From: Allobosea sp. Tri-44
GTDB taxonomy: Bacteria > Pseudomonadota > Alphaproteobacteria > Rhizobiales > Beijerinckiaceae
Direction of reading: 5' to 3'
DNA length: 64,000 nt
Assembly: GCF_004123845.1 (NCBI RefSeq)
Contig: NZ_NBDP01000007.1
Coordinates: forward strand, 496,001 to 560,000
This document shows positions 43,346 through 55,300 of this stretch, piece by piece (the stretch's first letter is position 1; the number at the start of each line of letters is the position of its first letter). The notes beneath the pieces were generated by a model. It worked only from the letters and a program-made list of their open reading frames with translations. It searched no databases and had not been told where the DNA came from. A program made the translations under genes and the position numbers.

Positions 43346-46300
43346 GGCTGCTCCTCGAAACCGGCGAGATTGACGATCGGCTTGGGCGGTGCGCCTGTGC
43401 TGGCGGTCGTGGCAGGCTCGTCGGAGCCCGTGCTGCGCCAGCGACCATCCGTACCCAGAACGAAGCCGCGAGCGATCTCGCCGAAGGACAGCCCGTTCGG
43501 CAACAGAGTGCCAAGCCGCGCCAGATCGCGGCCCAGATGCATCGCCTCCGGGGCATCGGCGACATCGGAGTCGAGCCCGACGATGAAGGCGCTCGTCGCC
43601 AGCCGCTTGCCGTTGACCGTCAATGAGAAACCCCGATCCCGCTGATAGAGTTGGACATCATAACCGGGCACCGGAGCAAGGCTGCGGTTATTGGCGAGGA
43701 TGGTCATGATCGGCGTCGACACGCGCAACGCGCCGGGGACGAAAGCTTCCGTGATCGCGAGATCGTTCGAGGTTGTGGCGAGCACGCCATCAACGGTTTC
43801 GAAGCGGTCGATCCGGAAACGATCGGTATCGATACGCAGGTCGACCGTCTGGGCGGTGCGTTCGCGGAAACCGGCAATGTCGAGCTTGAGCGGCAACCCC
43901 GCTCCGCCGGGAAGCTGCACGATATCGGCGGCAATGCGCGTGCCGAGGATGACGATGCTGTCGCCCGCACCGAACCGCCCGAGCTTGACCTCGTCGGCTG
44001 CGACACTGGCGCTACGTGCGGCGCCAGTTTCGATCGCGATCGTGCCACTGCCGCTGCGGCCGGCCTGCAGCACCAGCGCATCGCTCGCGACCACGAGCCT
44101 GCCGACGATATCCTCATCGGCCGCGAGCGAAGCCGAGCGGCCGGCATCGAGGCGGTCGAAGACGATGCCGCGCGCCTGCAGGCCGATATCGCGCCCGCTG
44201 GTCAGCGTTCCGCTCCGGATCGTGCCGGCTGAGGACTGGAGCAGGATATCCGTGCCGCTGCGGACAGTGCCGACAGCGAGCTCCCCGAGTGCCGAGCCGG
44301 CTACGGTGCCGGCGCCTTCGAGCAGGTCGACCTTGATATTGCCGCGCTGAGAGATGAGCGAGACCGCGCCCGAGCGCGCCCGCCCGGTGCCGAGCGAGAG
44401 GTTTTCACCGGCCAGGACGGCAAGATCGTGTTTGGCATCGAGGCTACCGAGCATGACCGAGCCGCCGGCCGAGAGCCGCGCCGAAGCGCCGGCAACGAGT
44501 TGCGAGATCGACAGATCAGTCGCGGCCCGCAGCGTTGTCGTCCCCGTGGCCTCGATGGTGGCGGCCGTGATGCCAGCGCCGATCGAGGTTACGGCGAGAT
44601 CGCCTGCGGTCGTCCTGGCGCTGCTCAGCGTTACGGCATCGGAAGCGGACAGGATCGCGCTTGCGGCGCTCAGGGCACTAATACCCAATGTCCCGCCATT
44701 GGCGGTGACGCTCGCCGTGCCGCCCGCTGTCAGGCTGTTCGTCACCGAGATCGAGGCCGCGGCGGTCAGCATCGCGTCTTCGGCTGCATCGATGCTCGCA
44801 GCGGTGATGCCGGCACCCGTCGAGGTCATGGCGAGATCGCCTGCAATAGTCCTAGCACTGCCGATTGCGATGGCCCCCGAAGCCGTCAGCGTCGTGGTCG
44901 CCCCGGCGTTCAACCGATCGACGCCCAAGGCTCCGCCGTTGGCCGAGAGGTTGGCGCCGCGCCCCGCGCTCAACCCGTTCGTGACCGAGACAGAGGTCGC
45001 AGCTGCAAGGGTCGCGCTTCCGGCGGCATTGACGGTCGCGGCAATGATTCCAGCGCCCGTCGAAATGACGGAGAGGTCGCCCGCGCTCGTTCCGGCGCGC
45101 CCCAGCCTGATCGCTCCGGAAGCGGACAAGAACGAACTCGCCCCTGCGCTCAGCCTATCAATGGCGAGCCCCCCATCGCCGGCTGCGACATTAGCCGCGC
45201 CGCCCGCCGTCAGGCCGTTCGTGACGAAAATCAGGGTCGCAGCAGTCAACGTCGCATCCGCGGCGGCGTTGATGGTCGAGGCCGTGATCCCCGCCCCGCT
45301 GGAGTTCAAGGACAAGTTACCGGCGGTCGTCGTCGCAGCGCCCAGCGCGATCGTACCCGATGCCGTCAGCATCGAGCTCGCGCCAGCGCTCAGGCTGCCG
45401 AGATCGAGCGTCCCGCCGCTGGCCGTCACGCTTGCCGCGCCGCCTGCCGTCACATCATTTGTCACCGAGACCGATGTATGAGCGGTCAGGGTGGCCGTGT
45501 CCGCCGCATCGATGCTCGCGGCGGTAATACCGGCGCCCGTCGAGGTGATCGCGAGATCGCCGACCGTCGTCGTGGCGCCACCGAGCGTGACTGCGCCCGA
45601 GGCCGTCAGCGAGGAATTCGCGCCGGCGTTTAGCCGGTCAATGGCGAGCGTACCGCCGCTCGCGGTGACGCTGGCCGCGCCGCCCGCCGTCACGCCATTT
45701 GTCACCGAGACCGAGGTCGCGGCGGCAAGCATCGCATCTTCTGCCGCGTCGATGCTCCTGGCGGTGATATTAGCGCCAGTCGAGGTGATCGCGAGGTCAC
45801 CCGCCGTCGTCGTCGCGCTGCCCAGCATGATCGCGCCCGAGGCCGTCAGCGATGAGCTCGCACCGGCGCTCAGGCTGCCGAGGCTAAGCGCCCCGCCGCT
45901 GGCGGTGAGGTTAGCCGCGCTGCCGGCCGTCAGGCCATTCGTCACCGAGACCGACGTTGCGGCGGACAGCGTGGCCGCACCGGCCGCCTCGATGCCGGTC
46001 GCGGTGATGCCCGCACCCGTCGAGGTGATGGAAAGATCGCCCGCCGTTGTCGTTGCGCTGCCCAGCATGACCGCGCCCGACGCCGTCAGCAATGAGCTCG
46101 CTCCGGCTCTCAGGCTGCCGAGGTCGAGCGCCCCGCCGCTGGCGGTGAGGCTGGCTGCGCCGCCCGCCGTCAGGCCATTTGTCACCGAGACAGAGGAGGT
46201 GGCTGTCAAGGTCACATCGTCGGCGGCATCGATGCTGGCGGCGACGATACCGGCGCCGGTCGAGGTGATGGAAAGATCGCCCGCCGTCGTGGCGCTGCCC

Positions 46301-49300
46301 AACGTGACCGCATTGGAGGCGGACAGGACTGCTCGGGCTGAGCTCAGGCTGTCGATATCCAACGTCCCGCCACTGGCGGCGACGGTCGCGACACCACCCG
46401 CCATCAGGCCATTGGTCACGGAGATCGAGGTCGCTGCCGATAGCATCAGGTTCCCGGCGGAGGCGATGCTGGCGACATCGATGTCGGCGCCGGTCGAAAT
46501 GACGGCCAGACCGCCCGCGGTCGTCGTCGCGGTACCGAGTGTTACCGTGCCCGAAGCTGTCAGCGTCGAGCTCGAACCGGCATTCAACTGAGCGACAGTC
46601 AACGTTCCGCCATTGGCCGAGAGGTTGACGCCACTGCCCGCGACCACGCCGCTCGTCACCGAGACCGAGGTCGCAGCCGAGAGAGTTACGCTTCCGGCAG
46701 CGTTGACGGTTGCGGCGATGATCCCCGCGCTGGTCGACGTGACAGAGAGGTCGCCTGCGGTCGTAATCGCGCTACCCAGCGTGATCGCCCCCGAAGCTGC
46801 CAGGGACGAAGTTGCTCCCGCGTTCACGCTGCTAATCGCGAGCGTCCCACCATGAGCCGCCACGTTCGCCGCGCCGCCGGTCGTCAGGCCGTTCGTCACC
46901 GAGACGGCGGTAGCTGCGGTCAACCTGGCTGCGTCAGCGGCATTGATGCTGGCGGCCGCGATGCTCGAACCCGTCGAGGTAACGGAAATGTCCCCCGCCA
47001 TTGTTGTCGCAGTTCCGAGCGCGATCGCGCCCGACGCGGTCAGTGTCGAGCTCGCGCCGGCATTCAGGCTACCGAGATCGAGCGTCCCGCCGCTCGCGGT
47101 GATGCCGGCCGCACCGCCCGCCGTCACGCCGTTCGTCACCGAGACCGAGGTCGCGGCAGCGAGCGTCGCGTCTTCGGCCGCGTTGATGCTCATGGCAGTG
47201 ATGCTGGCGCCAGTCGAGATGATCGCAAGATCGCCCGCCGTTGTCGTCGCACTGCCGAGCGTGATAGCGCCCGAGGCCGTCAGCGACGAACTCGCACCGG
47301 CGCTCAAGCTGCCGAGACCAACCGTCCCGCCGCTGGCGGTGATGCCGGCCGCGCCGCCCGCCGTCACGCCGTTCGTCACCGAGACCGATGTCGCGGCAGC
47401 GAGCGTCGCGTCTTCGGCGGCATTGATGCTCACGGCAGTGATGCTGGCGCCGGTCGAGGTGATCGCAAGATCGCCCGCCGTTGTCGTCGCACTGCCGAGC
47501 GTGATAGCGCCCGAGGCCGTCAGCGACGAACTCGCACCGGCGCTCAAGCTGCCGAGACCAACCGTCCCGCCGCTGGCCGTGATGCTGGCCACGCCGCCTG
47601 CAGTCACGCTATTCGTCACCGAGAGCGAAGTCGCTGCAGCAAGCGTCGCATCTTCGGCTGCATCGATGCTTGTGGCGATGATGCCCGCGCCCGTCGACGT
47701 GACGGAAAGATCGCCGGCCGTCGTGGTGGCGCTGCCGAGCGTGACCGTCCCCGACGCCGTCAACACCGAGCTCGCGCCGGCGTTCAGGCTGGCGAGCTCG
47801 AGTGCTCCGCCGCTGGCGGTGAAATTGGCCGCACCGCCCGCTGTCAGGCCGATCGTGACCGAGATTGAGGTCGCAGCAGCCAGTGTCGCGGCACCGGCGG
47901 CCTCAATGCTCGCAGCGGTGATGCTGGCGCCCGTCGATGTCACGGAGAGATCGCCCGCGGTGGTAGCGGCGCTACCCAGTGTGACTGCACCCGACGCCGT
48001 CAATATCGAGCTCGCGCCGGCGCTCAGGTTGGCGAGGGCAAGCGTTCCGCCGCTCACCGTGACATTGGCCGCGTCACCCGCCGTCAGGCCGGTCGTGACC
48101 GAGACCGAGGTCGCAGCGATCAGTGTCGCATCGTCGGCAGCATCGATGCTGGCGGCGACGATACCGGCGCCGGTCGAGGCGATGGAAAGATCGCCGGCCG
48201 TCGTCGTGGCGGAGGCAATCGTGATCGCACCACTCGCCGAAAGCGTGCTGTCACCACCGGCCGTGAGTGTTCCAAGCGCCAAGCTGCCATTGCTCGTCGA
48301 GAGCCGCGCACCCGAGTTGCTCGCGACCGTGTCGAGGACGAGATCGCCGCCAGCGCTCAGCGTGACCGCGCCTGCATCCGCGGTGAGACTGGTGGCATGA
48401 GCGGCGCCAACCGTTGAAAGATAAACGCTGCCATTCAGGCTGCGCGCAGAGATCGTGGGCGCGGCGAAGGCGAGTGACGCACTCGCCGTGCCGATGCCGT
48501 TTCCGGCGTAGAGCGAGACCACGCCACCTGCCTGGGAAGCGTCGAGCAGGGGGCCGCTATCGCCGTTGCCAATGATTGTGCCCGTCGCGGTCAGGGCGAT
48601 CGAGGTGCCTCCAACCGGGGCGGCGAGTGTGCTGACGACGCGCCCCAGCACGAGGTCGCTGCCGGAAGCGAGAGTGATGCGGCCGGCGGCCGTGATGTCC
48701 GCACCGCTCGCCATGGCGATTCCGGCGCCGGTGAGGGAGACGCCTCCGGTGCCAGAACGGGCACGCTGCAGGACATCGATCTCGCCATCGGCGGTCACGC
48801 TGAGCCCAGTCTCGGCAGTGAGATTGCCGAGGCGGAATGCGGTGGGCGACTGACCGGCGATGGCCGGGCCCGAGAGCCAGGCGGACCCGCCAATGGCGCC
48901 GGAAATCGCACCGGTGGCGCCGACCCGCAGACCGAGTGCCGCGGTCGCAGAGCCGACATTGCCGGTCGCATTCAGCTGGATCGAACTCGCCGAGATCGCG
49001 ACACCCGGCAAATAGCCCTGGATGCCGCCGGCCCTTGCGGTCAACGAGGCTAGGCCGGACGCGAAGATGCGGCCGATCTCGGCATTGCCGGCATTGGCGA
49101 CGAGATAGGCATCGCCGGCCGCCGCCGAGGCGGAGACCAGCCTGCCGCCGATCTGGTAGGTCAGCGGTGTCGCGGCGGAACCGATGCCCCCGCCGCCTGC
49201 GACCAGAATGAGATCGCCATTGGTCTGGATCTGCACCGGGCTGCGCGGCGTCGTGCCGTCGGCTTGCGTCCCGGCGACGATCGCCTGCGGCGCCTGCAGG

Positions 49301-52300
49301 CTGACCGTGCCCGTCGCGGTGATGCGGCCGATCGTCAGCGTGCCGCCGGCCGAGTTCGGCGCACCGGTCGACTGGACATAGACGTCCCCTTGCGCCGAAG
49401 CGGAGAACGTCCCGGTCGCGTTGATGAAAAGCGGCGCGGTCTGCTTGACGTCGACGCGGATGAGCGTGACGCCGTTCGGGACGTTGTTGAGATCGGTGAC
49501 CTCGACGAGGCTGCCATCCTGCCTCTGCCCGATGAGCTTGACCGTGCCGGGTGTAGTCGCAACCGCGAGCGCGGCGAGCTGGGCATTCGAGACTGAGCCA
49601 CTGCGGATGTCCGCCAGCGCAACCTGCACATCCGGCGCGAGCGAGCCGATGCTGCCGGCGGTGTTGAGCGTGACGTCGTGGCCAATGACCAGCGCCCTGC
49701 CATTGCCGACGACGCCCGGGTCCGGCTGCAGCGCCGAGGTATTGATCGCCGAGACGAGCTGCCGCTCGGTCCAGACCGCATCGCCGGCGATCCGGTTGGC
49801 AAGGCCGGGAGCGACACCCGCACCATTGACGCTGAAGCTGTAATTGCTCTCGAGCGTCGCCGGGTTGAAGCGCGCCTGGTCCGCCCAGCCGCCGCCATAG
49901 GCGGACTCGAAGACGCCCGAATAGGCAGCGTAACGCCGCGCGGCATAGGCCGCGACTTCGTCAGTCCCGGCCGTGCGCCCGAGCTCGGCATCGGCGAAGG
50001 CTTGATAGAGCGGGATAGCGGCAGTGTTGAGGGTGAAGACGCGCTTGTCCGGCACCCCGTCATTGTTGGTGTCGACCATGGCGACGATGCCATCGCGGAG
50101 CAGCGCGGAATACTGGGCGTAGGTCTGCGTGACCTGCTTCTCGAACGCAGTGATACTGCCTTGGGCGGCGGCGGCGGCGCCGTCCGCCGCGGTGAGTTTC
50201 AGCGCACGCGAGACCTTCGAGAGCTGGTCGGCGCTCAGCGCCTGCGCCGCTGTCTGTCCCGAGGCCGAGACGAGCCTGCCGGCGACGACGTCGATGCGGA
50301 CATCGCCGGCCCAGCTCTCGATCTGCCCGACGCGCAGATCGCCCGCGACCTGAGAGATGCCGATATCGCCACGGGCGGTGAGGCTGACGACACCATCGAC
50401 ATAGCTGCCATTCGGCAGCTGCGTTGCGACCGCGCGCATCGTCATCAGGTTCGAGAGCGAGCCGATGCTGCCCTCGTCGCTCACCAGCGTGATGTTGCGA
50501 CCGACGACGTTCGTCGATCCCGTGGCCACGGCCTCGAGGCTGCCGGTGGCGCGCACATTGATGTTGCCGTAAGCGCCCGGAGTCTGGTCGGCGCGCAGGG
50601 CGACAACCCGGGCGCTGCCGGTGATGTCGAGATTGATGCCACCGCTGCCCGTCCTGGCGTCGAGCTGTGCACCCGGGGTCAGCGTCGCCTGGATCGCCGC
50701 CGATTGCGTGCCGATCGAATCGCGCGCGGTCAGCGTCAGGTTGTTGCTGAGGATCGTGGCGTTCGCCACCTGGGTGAAGCTGCCGCCCGAGGCGACGATC
50801 GTCGTCGTGCCGCTCGGATTGACGATGTTGCCCTGCTGGATGACCGAGCTGTTCGAGGTGATGCTGACGCGGCCGGCTGCATTGCCGGCGAAGCTGACCG
50901 CGAACGGGTTGTCGGCCTTGACCGACGCGGTGACCTGGACGAAGGCCCGGGTTACATAGTTGTAGGCCCACTGCGCCTGCGATGCCCCGGGCTGGGCGAC
51001 GAAGTCGCGATCGCAGTGATTGATCGCCTGCCCGTTGCAGCCGCCATAGGTTGCCGAGTTGTGGATGAAGTCGAGTTGGCCGCCGGTGATCTCCTGCGTC
51101 AGCCCGACATGAGTCAGGCTGGTGTCGTTCGTGACCCGCCCCGACACCTGCGTTGCGCTCGGGGCCTGCGCGTTGCGCGACCACCAGTACCCCCAGTCCT
51201 GACCCGGATTGGTGCTCGGCGACTGGGCGTCGACATAGACCCAGGGGTTGCCCGACGTGCCTGAATCGAAGCGCCAGTAGACGCCCGGGATGTCGCGCTG
51301 GTTGCGGTTTGCCTCGGTCAGGCCCTCTTTCTGGAGCAAGGCCTGCTGCGTCCACTCATAGCGCGTGCCCGTGACGGGGTTGTAGCTCGTCGTGTCGCCT
51401 GAGATGAAGGCGACAGGCGTCGAGGCGCCGACGCCGCTCAAGATCGGCTGCGCGCCGTTATGGGTCTTGTAGACCGCGATGCCGGAGCCCGGCGTATAGG
51501 CGTAGACGGTGGTGTTCGCGCCGGAGGTGACGAGCCGGTCGACGATCGTGATCTTGCTGACGCTGGCGCTCACTCCTGCGGCCGTGCCGGTGTTGATGCG
51601 GTTGACGACGAAATCGAGCCCTGACTGGTTGTTGACGCTGACATCGCCGAAGCCGCCATTGATCTTGATGCGGCCGAGCGTGTTGGTGCTGATGATCTGG
51701 CCGTCGAGCAGCACCGAGCCACCGCCCGAGGAGGCGTTGACGTCGGCCATGACCAGCCGGTCGTTGACGAGGTCGTAGGAGACCGGGGCCGCGCCGGCGG
51801 CCGACCAGCCTCCACCGAAGATGCTGGCCAGGCTCACTGTCGTGTAGCCGGCATCGAGCCAGGATTGACGGGAACCGCGCAGGATATCGCCGACGTTCCC
51901 GCCGATATTGCCCGACCAGTTGGTGATCCGCCCCGCCTCGATCGAGGCGTTGACGTTGATCGTCGTCGCCTTGATCGCGACCTGGGCGCCGTAGATCTGC
52001 GTGCCGCCGCCCTGCGCGACCGGATTGCTCTCCCGGTAGGTCGGGACCGTCGGAATGACCATGAACCGGATATTGTTGCCCATGTCATAGCCGCCGGTGC
52101 AGTTGTAACCGGAATCGGCGATGTAGCCGGCGCAATTTCCGAAGAACTGCATCGAGAAGTTGCGGGTCACGCCCTCGCTCTGCCTGCCATACAGGAAGTA
52201 GTTCAGGTCGGTCGCGCCCTGTCCCGCTGCGAGCGCGTTGGCCGCGGCGATGACCGCTTCATCGGCGTTGAAGCTGGTCGAGCCCGGCCTGCCGCCCGGA

Positions 52301-55300
52301 TAGTAGATATAGGAGCCGTACTCAGCCTGTGGCGAGGCGCCGGGCGTGTACATGCCGTTCGGCCCGTTCGACGAGACCGCGACCGCGCCGTTCGGCACGG
52401 TCGCATTGAACTGCAGCGCGTCGATGCGCTGGCCGGAGAAGCCGAACGAGCCAAGCGTGTTGTTGATCGAGACCAGACCGCCGAGATTGGTGAGATCGCC
52501 CGCGATCAGCAGCGCCGGCCCGTTGCCGCTGGCGTCGAGCTGGCCGCCATAGGCGTTGTCGATGATGATCCTCGGCGTCGCGTCCGGATTGCTCTGGCGT
52601 GTCAGGGACCCGCTGGAGCCGACGATCTGGCCGCCGGTCGACTCGGGGATATAGGCGCCGCCGTCGAGCACGAGATAGGCGGCGCTGCGGTTGATCACGG
52701 TGATCGACGGGCCGCCATTGGCGATCAGTGAACCATTGCCCTGGACCGTGCTGGCATTGACGAAGACATTGCCGCCCGCCGCATAGAGCTGGCTGAGCCG
52801 CACCGCCTTGACTGGAGCCGAGCTGACGCCGGAGATCAGCGTGCTCGCGACCGCGGCGTCATAGCGGGCATTGATGTAGGCGACGGGATCGAAGGCCGTC
52901 GTGTAGCTGGCGGTCACCGGCGCGCCGCTGATGAAGCGGATCGTCGGGGTTTCATTCAACCCGCATTGCGCCGAGGCGTTGACCCCGCAGCCAATCTCGA
53001 CGCGCTGGGTGTTGTAGATGCCGGCGGTCGCGGTGCCGTTCATCACCAGCGTCGAGCTCGACGACCTGCCCGGGCTGCTCGATCCCGATGTGACCGGGAT
53101 GAAATAGAGCTGGTAGCCGTGGCCGGTGCCGTCTGCATCGGCGTCGAGCACGCCGTCATAGGCTCCGAGCGTGACGTTCTGGGCACTGGAGATCGTCGTG
53201 CCGCTGCCGACCTCGACGCGGGCATGGTGCTGCAGGTCGGTCGAGGCGTCGGCGTCAGGGACGGCGATGAGGCCGCGGACATAGCCGAGCGCATTCGCCG
53301 TGCCGGAAAGCCTGTTCGTGCGCAGGCCCGCGCCGTCGCGGCCGGCGGTCACATTGACGTCGTAGAGGCCGAGCAACTCGGAGTTCGTGCCGATCAGCAC
53401 CTTGTTGTCGGTGCGGATGGTGACGTCGGCATCGGCGAGGCCGACGCTGGCGAGGCCGTAGGTGCTGACATAGGCGTTCGCCGTGACATCGGCGATCGTA
53501 TAGGTGCCGAGGTTGATGACGCCGAAGGAGTTCAGGACGACGTTGTTGCCGAGCGTCACTGTGTTGTCGACATCGGCGCGATAGCGCGCCGACACCCCCG
53601 CGCCCTGCAGGAGGCCGCCGGTGGTCAGGGTCGCGGTGTCTTTGCCGACGAGCTCGCTCCAGGCCTGGACGAGGATCGACCCGGGTGCGGCGGTCGGGCT
53701 CGTACCGCCGATGAGGACGACGCCGTTTCCGAGCGTGATGTTCGATGTGCCGTCGATCCCCGTCCGCGAGGTCGCGCCGGCGCCATTGATGCCGCCGCCG
53801 GCGGCTGCGCGCACTGAATCGCCGAGATCGAGCTGGCTGAACGCATTGCGGCTGGTCAGCGAGATCGCCTGCAGGCAGCTCGTCAGATAGCAACCAGCCG
53901 TGCCCGGGCCGGCGGCGGTGATCCGGGCGCCGGCGCCCAGCGAGACCAGCACGTCGACATTGGCGCTGTTGCGGGCGAGCGCGGCGCTGGCGCCCAGCGC
54001 CGTGGCCTGCAGGCTGTCGACCAGCGCGGCATAGCGCGTGGCGTGGCTCGCGGCGATCGCCGCGATCCCGGTCTGGATCACTGCATTGGCGCCGATCGAG
54101 GCGGTCACATCCGAGGTGTTGGAGGTCGAGCCGGTCGCGCCGGAGCCCGCATAGAGGCCGCCGCCGGTGCCGGCCTCCGCACGCACGATCTGCGTATCCT
54201 CGCCGCCCGCAGTCAGGGTGAACCTGCCGGTGCCGCTCCCGGCCATGGTGGACGAGGCGCCAAGCGAGGCCGTCGTCGTCGTTGCGGCATCGGCCTGGGC
54301 GTTGACCGCGCCAACGGCCCCCGTCCCGCCGACGGTCACGCCAGTCGCCTTGGCCGCCTGGAGCGTGGTGTTCGTCGCGGTGATGGTCACGGTGCCGGAC
54401 GGCAGGCGGACATAGTCGCCGACCGAAGCCGTCACCGAGCTGGTATTGCGTGCCCGCGCATCGGTGCCGGTAGCGCTGACATAATAGGAGCCCGAGCCGG
54501 CAACCGCCGAGGCGGCGGCGGAGTAGCCGCCGCGCGCGAAGCCGGAGGTCGAATCCGCCAGCCTGACGGCATCCCCGGCAGCCGTGCCGAACACCGAGCC
54601 GGTCGCCGTGACCGAGAGGAGGCCGGCGGTGAACTGGCTCGCGATCAGGCTGGCATTGCCCTCGATCGCGGCGAGCACCTGCGTGCCGACAGTGGCGTTG
54701 GCAACGGCGACACCGACCGCAAGGCCGCCGGCGACCGCGACGCCGAAGGCTGCTGCCTTCGCATCGGGCGATGCTGTCGCCGTGACGCTGATCGTGCCGG
54801 TTCCGACATTCGCCCTGGCGCCGGCGCCGATCACCGCGGAGACGTTGGAACTGTCGGTCGCATTCGCCGCCGCGCCCGAGCCGGCCACGAGCAGGCCGCC
54901 GACGCCGGCCACGGCCGCGGCATGGGCCGCGCCGGTGCTTTGCGCGCCGATGGTGAGGCCGGTTCCGGTGAGGCTCGAGCCGTTTGCAAATCGCGCCGCA
55001 ACTGTGCTCTCGGCACTGCTCTTCGCGAGCGAGACACCGAGTGCCAGACCGCCCGCCACCGTGGCGCCGAACGCGTCCGACCGGCTGGTCTGGCTGTTGT
55101 TCGCGTTGACGCTCGTCGCGCCGGTCACCGTCAACGTACCGCCTAGCGTCGCCGTGACCTGGTTGGAAATCGCACCGTCGGCCACGGCAGCGCCAGCCGC
55201 AGCGGCAAGACCGCCGGCGCCCGCAGTCGCCTCGACCCGGGCGGCGGAGCCCGTCCCGTCAGTCGAGTTCGCGGTCAGGGCGATGGAGCCAGTGGTCACG

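Noticed and set aside
44497..48290. Tandem repeats considered as a CRISPR array or satellite DNA
   Set aside because: The units are 240 bp without unique spacers and stay in one reading frame of the adhesin, so they are protein repeats.
43651..48400. Several long plus-strand frames (up to 485 codons) opposite the adhesin repeats
   Set aside because: They repeat with the same 240-bp period as the adhesin. They are Pro/Ala-rich mirror translations of Gly/Ala/Thr codons and have no start signals.
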